In this document: positions 31,319 to 40,478 of the stretch, one piece after another
Layout: the number at the start of each line of letters is the position of its first letter
How positions within the stretch are numbered: position 1 is the first letter of the stretch
DNA from: Bradyrhizobium tropiciagri
Lineage (GTDB): Bacteria > Pseudomonadota > Alphaproteobacteria > Rhizobiales > Xanthobacteraceae
DNA: 64,000 bases
Direction of reading: 5' to 3'
Assembly (NCBI RefSeq): GCF_018130545.1
Contig: NZ_JAFCKF010000013.1
Location: forward strand, 62,001-126,000
Position numbers and translations under genes: made by a program
The notes under the pieces: model-generated
Told to the model about the DNA's origin: nothing
The model's database searches: none
What the model saw: the letters and a program-made list of their open reading frames with translations, nothing else

Positions 31319-32290
31319 ATGGCCAGGCTGCGAACCTTGCTGTCGATTGTTGGTACGCAGGGTGCGAGGGGAATGACCATCGCGCTTTGCATCGGCGTCT
31401 TCGTTCCGGTGATTTGGCCGGGATTGGGCACGGCCCTCAGGCCGAGCCTCCCGTTGATGATTGCAATTTTCCTTGTCAATGCGTTTGCGCAGCTCGATCT
31501 AAGCTACGCAAAGCAAAGCCTTACGCGGCCAACGAGGTTGCTGACCGCAACGGCCTGGGCGATGCTGGCTATTCCCGCCCTGTTCTGGGTGTTCCTGAAC
31601 ACTGTCGGCCGAGATCGATTTGATCCCGATTTTGTTTTGTCGCTGAGCTTGCAAGCTGGGGCCGCACCGATCATGGCCACCCCGGCGGTTGCTCTTGTGC
31701 TGGGCATCGACGCGACCTTCGCGGTTCTGCTTTTGCTTGCCACGATGTCGATCCAACCATTCACTGCACCCATTTTGGTAAGCTGGGTTGCCGGGACAAC
31801 AATCCCGATTGACGGCTTTGTTCTCGGCCGCAACCTCTTCGTGATGATCGGCGGTTCGGCTCTGGTTGCGGCAGGGTTGAGGTTGTGGCTCGGTCGCGCC
31901 CGTGTCGAGGCGTATCGCAGCGAACTCACTGGTATCAACCTTATGGCTTTTACGCTGTTTGGTCTTGCGATGTTCGATGGCGTCGTGTTGAAGCTCTTCG
32001 CGGAGCCGATCCTGCTGCTTGGTCTCTCTGCAGTCGCCTTTGTTATCGCTCTCGGCAGTCTCTTAATCGCGACAGTCTCGCTTCGAGCTATGGGAGCCGA
32101 CGAAGCCTTCGTAACGGGGTTTGCGACGGGCCATCGCAACGTTGGACTTATGGCCGCCGCCCTGTCGGGATCGTCGCTGCCAGAGCTGACGTGGCTCTAC
32201 TTCGCACTGCTCCAACTTCCGATCTATTTGACGCCTCAGATTGTCGGCGCTTTCGCGGCCGCAAGACGTTCACTTAGGGATCGTGCTTGA
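31319..32290 (+). CDS. Bile acid:sodium symporter (BASS) family transporter
   Basis: 323 residues with about ten transmembrane helices. It starts MARLRTLLSIVGTQGARGMT. The crossover region shows ATPAVALVLG and GFATGHRNVGLMAAALSG, typical of the BASS/sodium-dependent fold. The E-x-x-x-T-G-x-x-N-x-x-L consensus appears here as FATGHRNVGLM. The substrate of this branch (organic acid, sulfonate or arsenite) is unknown. GGAGAAGG before the ATG at 31319 decides the start. It is followed 37 bases later by a lipocalin-like gene. Confidence 0.75.
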   Translation: MARLRTLLSIVGTQGARGMTIALCIGVFVPVIWPGLGTALRPSLPLMIAIFLVNAFAQLDLSYAKQSLTRPTRLLTATAWAMLAIPALFWVFLNTVGRDRFDPDFVLSLSLQAGAAPIMATPAVALVLGIDATFAVLLLLATMSIQPFTAPILVSWVAGTTIPIDGFVLGRNLFVMIGGSALVAAGLRLWLGRARVEAYRSELTGINLMAFTLFGLAMFDGVVLKLFAEPILLLGLSAVAFVIALGSLLIATVSLRAMGADEAFVTGFATGHRNVGLMAAALSGSSLPELTWLYFALLQLPIYLTPQIVGAFAAARRSLRDRA

Positions 32291-32327
32291 CCGGAATGCT
32301 TTTCGAGCAAAGAAAGGAGGATTGCCC

Positions 32328-32792
32328 ATGGTCAATTCGGAACCCACCCCTTCGGTTAGCTATGATCCGAAGGACTTGGAAGGCACGTGGACGCTTATTT
32401 CCGTCGTAACCGAGCGGGACGGCAAAAGATTCGACGCTTATGGCCCAAATGCAAAGGGCCATCTGGTGTTCGATTCGATCGGGCGATATTCAATCATCTT
32501 CATTTCCGGTGGCCTCCCGAAGTTTGCGTCGGGTAGCCGCTCCAGCCCGACAGCAGATGAGAGCATCGCTGTCGTTTCTGGAAGCTTCGCTCATTTCGGC
32601 ACTTACGTCGTCGACGAGGTGGACAAGAGTTTCACGTTTCAAGTCGAGCGTGCGACATTGCCCAACTGGGACGGCAAGAACACGAAACGTTCGTTCGGTA
32701 TCAGGGGTGATGAGCTGCACTTCACGGACCCGCACTCGTCGGGCGGTGGGGTGGCGACAACAATCTTCGAGCGCGCAAAAAGTGCACGCTAG
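32328..32792 (+). CDS. Lipocalin-like domain protein
   Basis: 154 residues. DLEGTWTLISVVTERDGKR has the G-x-W strand A motif of Lipocalin_5 proteins. GHLVFDSIGRYSIIF and the repeated beta strands fit an eight-stranded barrel. There is no signal peptide, so it is cytoplasmic. AAAGGAGG seven bases before the ATG at 32328 fixes the start. Ligand unknown. It may be co-transcribed with the BASS transporter. The stretch 32793-33417 holds only direct repeat B. Confidence 0.78.
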   Translation: MVNSEPTPSVSYDPKDLEGTWTLISVVTERDGKRFDAYGPNAKGHLVFDSIGRYSIIFISGGLPKFASGSRSSPTADESIAVVSGSFAHFGTYVVDEVDKSFTFQVERATLPNWDGKNTKRSFGIRGDELHFTDPHSSGGGVATTIFERAKSAR

Positions 32793-33030
32793 ATTTCTGA
32801 TCGAGGCAACGCGAGGGCTGCTCATGGACCATTGCGGACAACCTAGGCCCGGAAATTCATTTCCGAGATGGGGCCCTTAGCGGACATGGCACCTGCTGCG
32901 AGGAATACCGCGGCAGTGGAAGTGGAGCTCGAACCGCCCTCACGAACGAAAAGTGGACGTATCTGGTGCGATTTCAGGTGCGGCGATCGCCCCGCAGGCA
33001 ACGATCCTGAAGTAAGAGCTATTCATCTCA

Positions 33031-33186
33031 TTGGTGGGCCCGGCAGGACTCGAACCTGCAACCAAACCGTTAAGAGCGGAGGGAAACGGGATGCAGCCTT
33101 TGATTCTTCTGCATTTTCTTTGATTTTTGGCTGCGTTCGTCGCTCTTTCGGGGGGCGTTTCTGGTGCGAAACTGGTGCGGTTGGCC
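33031..33186 (-). repeat. tRNA 3'-half plus flank: direct repeat B, probable attachment-site remnant
   Basis: Same orientation and length as repeat A (9931-10086), roughly 80-85 percent identical by eye. The tRNA part (33079-33032, minus strand) has anticodon loop CTCTTAA (CTT, Lys) where repeat A has CTCATAA. The T arm and acceptor with CCA are identical. The last 28 bases, starting TTTCTGGTGCGAAAC, are identical too. An integrase gene lies just to its right at 34071-35300. Confidence 0.7.
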
Positions 33187-33417
33187 TGGTCCAGCCAGGT
33201 TGAAGCGGGGCAGCGCATAACCCGGCCGCCTATCGCGTCCGGAGGGGCCTCCACTTCAAGAATGGAGCGGAGATGTTCAAGCCGCCAGTTGTGTTGCGTG
33301 CCGTCACAATGGCAGTTCGAACTCTGCTGACGGCCCTGCTCATTCATGAAGTTTGGTCGCAAGACCAAACGTTTCGCAAGAATTTGCCAAAGCTGCCTCC
33401 CGTCCTCCTGGAACGCG

Positions 33418-33822
33418 TCAGGCCTCGGCGATCAGTGAAGCGATGTCTTCGAGCGGGCGCCGGCTGAAGTCCTTCGCGAGCTCGCCTATGATCTTGCTTC
33501 TCAAGTCGCGGTGGAAGTGCTTGCGCATCACCCCAAGGGTCTCGGGGGCCGAGACAACGACCAAGTGTTCGATGGTCCCGTCCAGGCAGAGCTTGTTCAG
33601 GAATGCAGCCGTAGCTGCGGCGAAGTCGTCCTCGATAGGATGCGTGCTATCGGGACCGGTGCGGCCGGTGTGATGCCCCGCACCCGAGCCTGAGTGAGCG
33701 GGTGCGGGCGGAGTCGCCGTGATCTCGACCAAGTGCACCCCAGGTTTAACGCCTGCATTGTGGAACAGGCGGATCGTATCGCTGTCAGTGACTGCTACTG
33801 TCGCACCGGCAGGTAGAATCAT
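33418..33822 (-). CDS. Host-attachment-family protein
   Basis: 134 residues. It opens MILPAGATVAVTDSDTIRLF, a nucleotide-hydrolase-like first strand. HPIEDDFAAATAAFLNKL, HLVVVSAPETLGVMRKHF and ELAKDFSRRPLEDIASLI are the standard blocks of the Host_attach family (named after an Agrobacterium/Rhizobium attachment protein). Its biochemical role is unsettled. A possible ribosome site GGAGG lies before the ATG. Between this gene and the integrase (33823-34070 in the opposite direction) I see nothing. Confidence 0.78.
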   Translation of the reverse strand: MILPAGATVAVTDSDTIRLFHNAGVKPGVHLVEITATPPAPAHSGSGAGHHTGRTGPDSTHPIEDDFAAATAAFLNKLCLDGTIEHLVVVSAPETLGVMRKHFHRDLRSKIIGELAKDFSRRPLEDIASLIAEA

Positions 33823-34070
33823 CGAGAGACCTCCTGATCACGATCAGCATGAACCCCGGTGGGCGATGACTTGCGACGATAACCCGAAGATTGAGTCCAT
33901 GACGATTGAAATGAAAATCACGTCTCGCCATAGAGTCCATAGCTCACCGTTATCGAAATGAGGGCGCCCGGGACGCTGCGGGTATGCGCCCGGGTCCCGT
34001 CCGTCTGCCGTCGCGCGAACTTGATAGTCCCCGGTCCACTAGCAATCCGAGCCACGTGAAACTGCATCTT

Positions 34071-35300
34071 CTATCTGCGTAGCGGCAACACCGAACCGAA
34101 ACTGTCGCGGGTTCCTTGGAGCTTCCTGTCTCGTTTGGCGATCTTCTCCACAGCGTCCGCCAGATAATCGGGGTGATGATGGCCGTAAGTATTGAGGAGA
34201 ACGTCGAGCGACATACCAAGGTAACCCGCTGCCTGCCATGGATCGGCGCCACGCTGCATCAGCCAGGTTGCTGCCGTATGCCGGAGTGTATGAGGCGAAA
34301 TGCCCGCGCCGAGGCCGGCTAGTCGCACCGCAGTCTTGAAAGCCGTCTTCACCGATGTCACGGGCTTTCTATTGAACTCCACGAAGTGCTTTGCGTCATA
34401 ATCGATCTGGTGCCAACGCCTGAGATGCGCAAGCAGGCGCGGCGGGATCGGAACCGGCGGCTGGCGCTTGTTGGTCTTCGCGTCACCTTGGCGGCGCCGA
34501 TGGTATATGCCGCGATCCAGGTCGACAAACGCTCGGCCTACTGCCGGGATGGGTGAGGCCGCGGCGATAGCGCCGGCCCGGGATCCGCTATAGACGCCGA
34601 TCAAAATGAACCGCGCCAGATGCCGCAGAGGCCGTTTGTCCGTCGCGACTTTCTCGCCCTTCAGTGGTCCCCGCGACATTTTCTGCATCTCGCGGTAGCG
34701 CCAACAGGTCCAGATCAGCTTAGCGGCATCGGATCTCGTGAGCCACTTGTCACGAGGCTCGCCCTTGGCGGGCAACGTGATCTTGACGACTCCTCGATGG
34801 TAGCCCTCCGCAGCGTGGTGGTTGATAGCTGCGCGCAGGTCCTCGAGATCACGCCTAGAGCCTCCTTTGTTCCCTCGCTTCTTCGCGAATTGACGGCACT
34901 GCTCCCCATCAACATCCGCGAGCATTTTGGCGCCCCACCAGTCGTTCAGCCGTCCAATTCGCTTCTTGAACTTGCGGATGCCTGGAATTGTCTCGTCGTC
35001 GTCTTCCGTGATCTTGAATCGATCGCGGAGCTTGGAGAGCTCCGCGTCGAGATAGATTGAAAGCACGTCTCCGATCGGGATCGATTCAATGTCTTGGGCC
35101 TTGCGCCTGGGGATATGTTTCGATGCAATATAGTCCTTCAGCTTCTGCTCCGCGGCCGCAATTTCATCTGCAGCGCAGCCTGTGCTGATATCCCTGCCGT
35201 TGTCCCGGATGATCCAGGTTGCTCGGTGGGTGACGTTGCCGGCCTTGCCTCGTCGAGCGGCCTTGAGCTGGAGCCTGGCACCCTTGCTTCGACGCGGCAT
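34071..35300 (-). CDS. Tyrosine-type site-specific recombinase (integrase)
   Basis: 409 residues. The N-terminal SAM-like domain binds arm sites (ELSKLRDRFK ... RLNDWWGAKML). The catalytic domain has Arg in GVYSGSRAGAIA, the H-x-x-R box in SPHTLRHTAATWL, a second His region, and the nucleophile Tyr in LNTYGHHHPDYLA. This order fits a phage/ICE integrase. It lies 0.9 kb right of the tRNA-derived repeat B and points towards it, the usual position relative to an attachment site. The Xis-like gene overlaps its start. Confidence 0.88.
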   Translation of the reverse strand: MPRRSKGARLQLKAARRGKAGNVTHRATWIIRDNGRDISTGCAADEIAAAEQKLKDYIASKHIPRRKAQDIESIPIGDVLSIYLDAELSKLRDRFKITEDDDETIPGIRKFKKRIGRLNDWWGAKMLADVDGEQCRQFAKKRGNKGGSRRDLEDLRAAINHHAAEGYHRGVVKITLPAKGEPRDKWLTRSDAAKLIWTCWRYREMQKMSRGPLKGEKVATDKRPLRHLARFILIGVYSGSRAGAIAAASPIPAVGRAFVDLDRGIYHRRRQGDAKTNKRQPPVPIPPRLLAHLRRWHQIDYDAKHFVEFNRKPVTSVKTAFKTAVRLAGLGAGISPHTLRHTAATWLMQRGADPWQAAGYLGMSLDVLLNTYGHHHPDYLADAVEKIAKRDRKLQGTRDSFGSVLPLRR

Positions 35301-35593
35301 AATTCCCTCATTCTCTGTATATGAAAGAGCGTCGTGTAGTCCTTGCCGGCAACACGTTCGATGATGAGTCTGCCGCGAGCATTTTCTCTGCGCAACCCGG
35401 AAGCGGTCATTGAGCCGTCGGGAAATGCCATGGCCGCGGCGACAGAAAGACGGAGTGGATCGTGCGGGTCAATATGTTCCCGTCGCTTTGACGCCTCGAT
35501 CATCTTGACTGATTGGCCAAAGTCCGAATCGTGATCGGGCTCTACAAGAGCGTCATCGTCCCGCTTTGGGTTATCTGAAGCGTGCCTCTGCAT
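35138..35593 (-). CDS. Xis-like small DNA-binding protein
   Basis: 151 residues. The core LSVAAAMAFPDGSMTASGLR followed by GRLIIERVAGKDYTTLFHIQ is the winged-helix pattern of excisionase-like proteins encoded next to rhizobial integrases (recollection). The polar tail overlaps the integrase start by about 160 bases in another frame. It probably sets the direction of recombination. The overlap length is unusual; the protein could end functionally earlier. Confidence 0.6.
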   Translation of the reverse strand: MQRHASDNPKRDDDALVEPDHDSDFGQSVKMIEASKRREHIDPHDPLRLSVAAAMAFPDGSMTASGLRRENARGRLIIERVAGKDYTTLFHIQRMRELCRVEARVPGSSSRPLDEARPATSPTEQPGSSGTTAGISAQAALQMKLRPRSRS

Positions 35594-36503
35594 TCACTTT
35601 CGGACGAGGACGGGAATTGGAGATTTGCGCCGGCGACTGATCGAGGCGATGTCATGCTTTTGCGGCGCTCTCCCCAAAAGGAGTCCTTCCAGGCAAGACG
35701 CGTACTCAGGATCGTCGACGCCCGCCGACACATACGATCAAGTTGTGGACGATAACTCAATTGCGACGAGCGGTAGTTTGGGCCGGCATGAGGGATTGCG
35801 AAGGAATGGTCGAGGTGGGCGCGCCAACGTGATCCTGGATGCGGATATCGATCACTTTTGCGGTACGGCTCATTCCATTGGTGCGCGTGCGGCTGACGCC
35901 TCAGCGGGCTCTCGTCAACCGAGCCGCATCGCGTCTCGGCCATTCGGCTTCGATCCCTCGCGCAAGTAAGAGAGTATAATGTGTCGCTCGCCGGAGGCAC
36001 TCGCTCGCGGGCCCCGCCGTCATTGCATGCCGGCGTCGCTATCGCTGTCCCGCGCTCGGGTGCCTTGTTGACCGGTCTCGCGACTGCAGTCGGCTCGGTT
36101 CCCGCGGTCATTCCATGCCCGCGTCGCTATCACTGCCCTGTCGCCGGCTGCCTCTTTGATTTTCTCACTCTTGGCTTGATTGCACTTCCTCTTTGTTGCC
36201 CAGCGTTCTCATCGTCGAGGGCTATGGGGCTCCGCCCCTCGCGCGCGCCAGGGTAAAGCGCCGGCTGGTGCCGGCGCCGACCCGAGCGGTCTCCCCGGTC
36301 TTCCGCGCTTTGCTCATCCTTATGACTTTGGACGTCGTGGCCCGCGCTTGTGCAGACCCGCTTCTTGCGAACCGGCCCTGATCGGGCGGGTGATACCCCA
36401 CCGCCCGGGTCGCCCTGGCACTTGCTAACCCCGGTCTCGCCGACGGGCAGGGGCGCAGGCGCGTGGTGCGCCTGCACCCATGGAAGCAAAAGGAAGATTG
36501 ATC
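35594..36503. other. Non-coding stretch with a pair of 36-bp direct repeats
   Basis: No gene supported over 910 bases. 36015-36050 and 36103-36138 are near-identical, sharing GTCATT-CATGCC and GCGTCGCTATC. The spacing is 88 bases. They precede the ParB-like gene and could be iterons or a regulatory repeat. Confidence 0.5.
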
Positions 36504-38510
36504 ATGTCGGCCAAATCACTGGGAATACCAAGCGGAACGGAAGTTCGCGTTCCGCTCAGCAAGCTCAAGAAGTCCCCGAAGAATGCACGCAAGACGCCAC
36601 ACAGCGAGGCGGCGATCGAGGCGTTGGCGGCGAGCATTGCCGCCAAAGGCATCCTGCAGAATCTGGTGATTGAACCGGAGGTGGATGGCGAGGGGGCGGC
36701 CACGGGGTTTTTCTGCGTGACCATCGGCGAGGGCAGGCGGCTGGCCCAGCTGTTGCGGGTGACGCGCAAGGAAATCAAGAAGTCCGAGCCGATCCGCTGC
36801 ATCGTCGATACCACAAACGACCCCCACGAAATCAGCCTGGACGAGAATGTCACCCGGGAAAGCATGCATCCGGCCGACCAGTTCGAGGCGTTTCGGAAGC
36901 TCGCGGACGAGCGGGGCTTTGGCGCGGAGGAGATCGCGGCCCGGTTCGGCGTCACGCCCAATGTGGTGCGGCAACGGCTCCGGCTGGGCGCGGTTTCCCC
37001 GAAATTGATCCAGCTCTATCGCGAGGGCGACCTGGCGCTTGAGCAGGTGATGGCCTTTGCCATCACTGACGATCAGGCACGGCAGGAGGCCGTCTACGAG
37101 CGTCTCTCCTATGACCGGGATGCCTCCACTATCCGCCGCCTGCTCACGGAAACCCATGTCGCCGCCACGGATCGCCGGGCGCGCTTTGTCGGGCTCGAGG
37201 CTTATGCGGAAGCGGGCGGGACCATCCTGCGCGACCTCTTCACCGAGGATCGCGGCGGCTATCTGGAAGACGTTTCGCTGCTCGATCTCCTGGTGACGGC
37301 AAGGCTTAGCCGCGAGGCGGATAGCTTGCGGGCGGCCGAGGGATGGCGGTGGACGGAAGCCCATCTCGACTTCCCGCATGCCCATGGCATGCGCCGCGTC
37401 TACCCGCATCCGGTCGAGCTTTCGGCGGACGATCAGGTCGCCCTTGACGCGGTCCAGAGCGAGTTCGACCGGCTGACCGAACAGCATCAGACGGCCGAGG
37501 AACTGCCTGACGAGGTGGATGCGCGGTTCGGCGAACTGGAAACCGAAATCGAGCGGCTGGCGGCAAAACGACAGGCTTACGATCCCGACGACATCGTGCG
37601 CGGCGGGGCTTTCGTGATCCTCAATCACGACGGCACCTTGCGGATCGAGCGAGGCTTTATCCGTCCCGAGGACGAGAAACCCCATGCTGAGACCGGGCAG
37701 GACAGCGAAGCGCAGGCATCGGAAGAGGAGGGCGGCGGAGGCGATCCAGCCGAGCGCGCCGGTGAGGAGGAAGACGGTGAAAATGACGAGGAGGAGGAGG
37801 CTCAGCGTCTCTCTGACACGCTGGTCCGCGACCTCACCGCGCACCGAACGTTGGGGCTGCGCCTCAATCTGAGTAAGCAGCCTGACGTTACCATCGTGGC
37901 GGTGACCCATGCGCTGGCCGCGCAAGTCTTCTATCTCGGGGCCAATGCGCATGTGGTCGGCATCCAGCCGGTGAAGACGGATTTGTCCGTGCATGCGGTC
38001 GGAATCGAGGACACTCAGGCCGGCAAGGCGTGGTCCGATCGCCATGCCAATTGGGCGAGGCAGATGCCCAAGGACGCGGGCTCGCTGTGGGAATTCGTGG
38101 CCGGACTCGACCATGACAGCCGCATGGCATTGTTCGCGCATTGTGTCGCGTTGACCGTCAATGCGGTCAAACTGCCGTTTGACCGGAGGCCTCGCGCCCT
38201 TGCGGCAGCCGATCGTTTGGCTGAGGCCGTGGGCCTCGACATGACCGGATACTGGCGGCCTACGGTGCGCAGTTATCTCGGCCGCGTCACCAAGGTGGGC
38301 ATTCTGGAGGCCGTCCGGGAAGGCGTCAGCGAGGAGGCCGCAGAGCGGATGTCGGGCATGAAGAAGACAGAGATGGCGCAAGCCGCCGAGCAGCTGCTGG
38401 CGGCAACCGACTGGTTGCCGTCGCTGCTGCGGACAGCCACGCCGCAGGGGCAAACGGATCTGCAAAGCGAGGCGCAGGGCAGCGAACTTCGCTCGCAAGC
38501 TGCGGAGTAA
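36504..38510 (+). CDS. Large ParB/Spo0J-like protein of integrative elements
   Basis: 668 residues. ParB N-terminal domain at about 10-120: VRVPLSKLKKSPKNARKT, then FFCVTIGEGRRLAQLLR and ENVTRESMHPADQFEAF. A KorB-type HTH follows (GFGAEEIAARFGVTPNVVRQ). The long C-terminal part has an acidic spacer (about 395-440, runs of E and D) and a conserved helical end. This 600-700-residue ParB type marks rhizobial ICEs and plasmids; it binds DNA and may have nuclease or CTPase activity. AAGGAAG before the ATG at 36504 sets the start. No ParA partner is present. Confidence 0.8.
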   Translation: MSAKSLGIPSGTEVRVPLSKLKKSPKNARKTPHSEAAIEALAASIAAKGILQNLVIEPEVDGEGAATGFFCVTIGEGRRLAQLLRVTRKEIKKSEPIRCIVDTTNDPHEISLDENVTRESMHPADQFEAFRKLADERGFGAEEIAARFGVTPNVVRQRLRLGAVSPKLIQLYREGDLALEQVMAFAITDDQARQEAVYERLSYDRDASTIRRLLTETHVAATDRRARFVGLEAYAEAGGTILRDLFTEDRGGYLEDVSLLDLLVTARLSREADSLRAAEGWRWTEAHLDFPHAHGMRRVYPHPVELSADDQVALDAVQSEFDRLTEQHQTAEELPDEVDARFGELETEIERLAAKRQAYDPDDIVRGGAFVILNHDGTLRIERGFIRPEDEKPHAETGQDSEAQASEEEGGGGDPAERAGEEEDGENDEEEEAQRLSDTLVRDLTAHRTLGLRLNLSKQPDVTIVAVTHALAAQVFYLGANAHVVGIQPVKTDLSVHAVGIEDTQAGKAWSDRHANWARQMPKDAGSLWEFVAGLDHDSRMALFAHCVALTVNAVKLPFDRRPRALAAADRLAEAVGLDMTGYWRPTVRSYLGRVTKVGILEAVREGVSEEAAERMSGMKKTEMAQAAEQLLAATDWLPSLLRTATPQGQTDLQSEAQGSELRSQAAE

Positions 38511-38514
38511 GACG

Positions 38515-38546
38515 TGCACGGGGCCGCGTAAGCGGCCCCGGCGTGC
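38515..38546 (+). terminator. Hairpin terminator after the ParB-like gene
   Basis: GGGGCCGC (38520-38527) pairs with GCGGCCCC (38532-38539). Outer bases GCACG/CGTGC extend it, and CCAAAATTTT follows. From 38547 to 39036 I see no gene. Confidence 0.6.
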
Positions 38547-39036
38547 TCCAAAATTTTCGGCCGCGCACCTGACGGCGCGCGGCCGGTTCAATCAATGCAC
38601 AGCGGCGACTGCGCACGCTTGCCCTTCCCAAATGCGGGCCTCGGTCCGTCTGAGTCACGCTGTTTGCAGCAGCCGATGTGGCTGCGCCGCGCCTTCTTTT
38701 TGCAGGGACGAGGCGATCAGGCCGGAAGCTTTGGTCGTGTCCAGACCTTCGCGGCAAGAGCACAAAGCGGGCGGATAGTCCTGGCGACGACGTCGGTTCC
38801 TTACGAACAATGCGGTTGGTTCGCGTTCGCTTGTCCGGTGGGGCGCCCCTGCCATTGATGCGCAGACGTTGGCTTTTTTGATCGATCCCACCGTTGTCCG
38901 ATGCTGCGGGGCGCCGGCAGTCGCCATGATAATCCCCGTCAATCGGGGCACAGGCTCGCGTCCAACGCATCCTCGATTGGGCTGATCAGGCCCGAGGGAC
39001 GGCAACAGCCTCGATCGCCTTCCCGCAACAGCTCAC

Positions 39037-39098
39037 GCCTGCTTTTTTCCCCTGCCGCGAAGTGGCGGCATTCCTCGCGGGACAACAAAAAAGCAGGC
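39037..39098. repeat. Nested palindrome upstream of the DUF736 gene
   Basis: GCCTGCTTTTTT (39037-39048) pairs with AAAAAAGCAGGC (39087-39098). The loop contains a second hairpin, TGCCGC/GCGGCA (39053-39070). It lies 119 bases before the DUF736 ATG. It could be a bidirectional terminator, an origin-of-transfer feature or a binding site. Confidence 0.6.
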
Positions 39099-39217
39099 TT
39101 TCGCCGTCCTCCGCTGACGCTGCGGGCCTTGCGGCTGCGGGCCGATCGCTCCCCGGGCAAGGGATCGCCATCGAGGCTGCGATGGGCGCGGCCCGAGCAA
39201 AACAGACGGAGATTATC

Positions 39218-39529
39218 ATGGCGACCATCGGCACTTTCACCGCATCGGACAACGGCTACACCGGCTCGATCAAGACGCTGACGCTCAACATCAAGGCCAG
39301 GTTCACGGCATCCGAGAAGGACAACGACAAGGCTCCCGACTACCGCATCTTCGCCGGCGCAACCGAGTTCGGCGCCGCCTGGAAGAAGACCGTCCGCGAC
39401 AGCGATCGCGAATATCTCTCGGTCAAGCTCGACGATCCGAGCTTCCCGGCCCCGATCTACGCCTCGCTGGTCAGGATCGAAGGCGACGAGGGTTTCACCC
39501 TGATCTGGTCGCGCCGCAGCGTCGACTGA
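39218..39529 (+). CDS. DUF736 family protein
   Basis: 103 residues, [20 protein letters not shown] then [38 protein letters not shown] and the C-terminal [17 protein letters not shown] are the family blocks. DUF736 genes sit in conjugative plasmids and ICEs next to ParB-like and DNA-processing genes; their function is unknown. CGGAGA precedes the ATG at 39218. It is followed by a strong terminator. The conjugation genes that normally follow are missing. Confidence 0.85.
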   Translation: MATIGTFTASDNGYTGSIKTLTLNIKARFTASEKDNDKAPDYRIFAGATEFGAAWKKTVRDSDREYLSVKLDDPSFPAPIYASLVRIEGDEGFTLIWSRRSVD

Positions 39530-39545
39530 GCTTGACGGATCATCG

Positions 39546-39575
39546 GCCCCGCCTCCTCGGAGGCGGGGCATTTTT
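39546..39575 (+). terminator. Strong intrinsic terminator after DUF736
   Basis: GCCCCGCCTCC (39546-39556) pairs perfectly with GGAGGCGGGGC (39559-39569), followed by ATTTTT. The next 900 bases (39576-40478) contain open frames on both strands, but none looks like a protein. Confidence 0.8.
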
Positions 39576-40478
39576 GCGTGCCCTGCGCTGCTTTGGGAGG
39601 GAGCGGAAGGGCATTTTTGCGGTCGGAAAGGAGGCTTCGCCGGCCGAGAAAAAGGCGATCGATCGATGGATTTTGGAGCAGCGTTCTGGGCCGAGCGATT
39701 GGATTTTCGCATCGGATCTGGCTTGGATTTTTAATCTCCGGAGGTGTGATTTCGTCAGCTTCCAGGAGCGTCGACGCACCTTTGCGGCAACGAAATTGTG
39801 CCGTCGATGAGCGTGCAAACCCGCACGGTGCACAGGGATTCGCGCGGTCGGCGACGCTGCGTGACGGCGATGCAATGACCTTGTCACGGCAGAAAGAGCA
39901 AGCGTGAGCAGGGGAAGCGTGAAGAATAGGAGAGCGCAAGATAAAAGCACTGCCGCCGAAGGTCGGCTAAGTGGTTGTCTGCACATCCAAGATTTATCGC
40001 TAGCGGTTGGCACGGTGTCGCTACAAATTGCTAAGCGATTTGTCTCGCGGAAGAATAACGTCTGCATCGGATCGCGGTAGGTTCTAAGCGTCGTGAGCGC
40101 ATCAGAGGGAGCGGCGAGATATTGCCGAGGAATTTCGTGCCGCTCGGAGGCTTCGGCGCCGGTACGAAAGGAGACCGTGGTCTCCTGTCGAACACGTTGA
40201 TGTCCGGAAACCCAAGCTAGACCTGCTCCGCCCGTCCGCGAACCGTCCGTTTGGCCGAGAAGTCGCGCGGCGTCGTTGTTGTGCGGTGATGCGCCAGTAT
40301 GAATCTCCCGAGCCTTCGAAGACACGGTGGGGGCATGCATCGCAGAAGGGCCAAGACGGAGGCTCACGCTAAGGTCCAATCGCGGTCATGTCGTCAGTAC
40401 AGAGGCTGCCCTCCGTTTCACCGAGGCGGAGCTTTCATAAATGCCGTGGCGCCTTGACCAAGGGAGTACCGCCGCCGT

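Noticed and set aside
35542-36111. A 189-codon minus-strand frame upstream of the Xis-like gene
   Set aside because: Composition and lack of a ribosome site argue against it; it overlaps the Xis-like start in another frame.
36516-38591. A 691-codon open frame on the minus strand opposite the ParB-like gene
   Set aside because: It is an antisense shadow of a GC-rich coding region. Its residue composition is not protein-like, and the plus strand has clear ParB motifs.
39540-40379. A 279-codon minus-strand frame and overlapping plus-strand frames after DUF736
   Set aside because: No recognisable motifs, no good ribosome site, and basic low-complexity composition; it probably arises from high GC.
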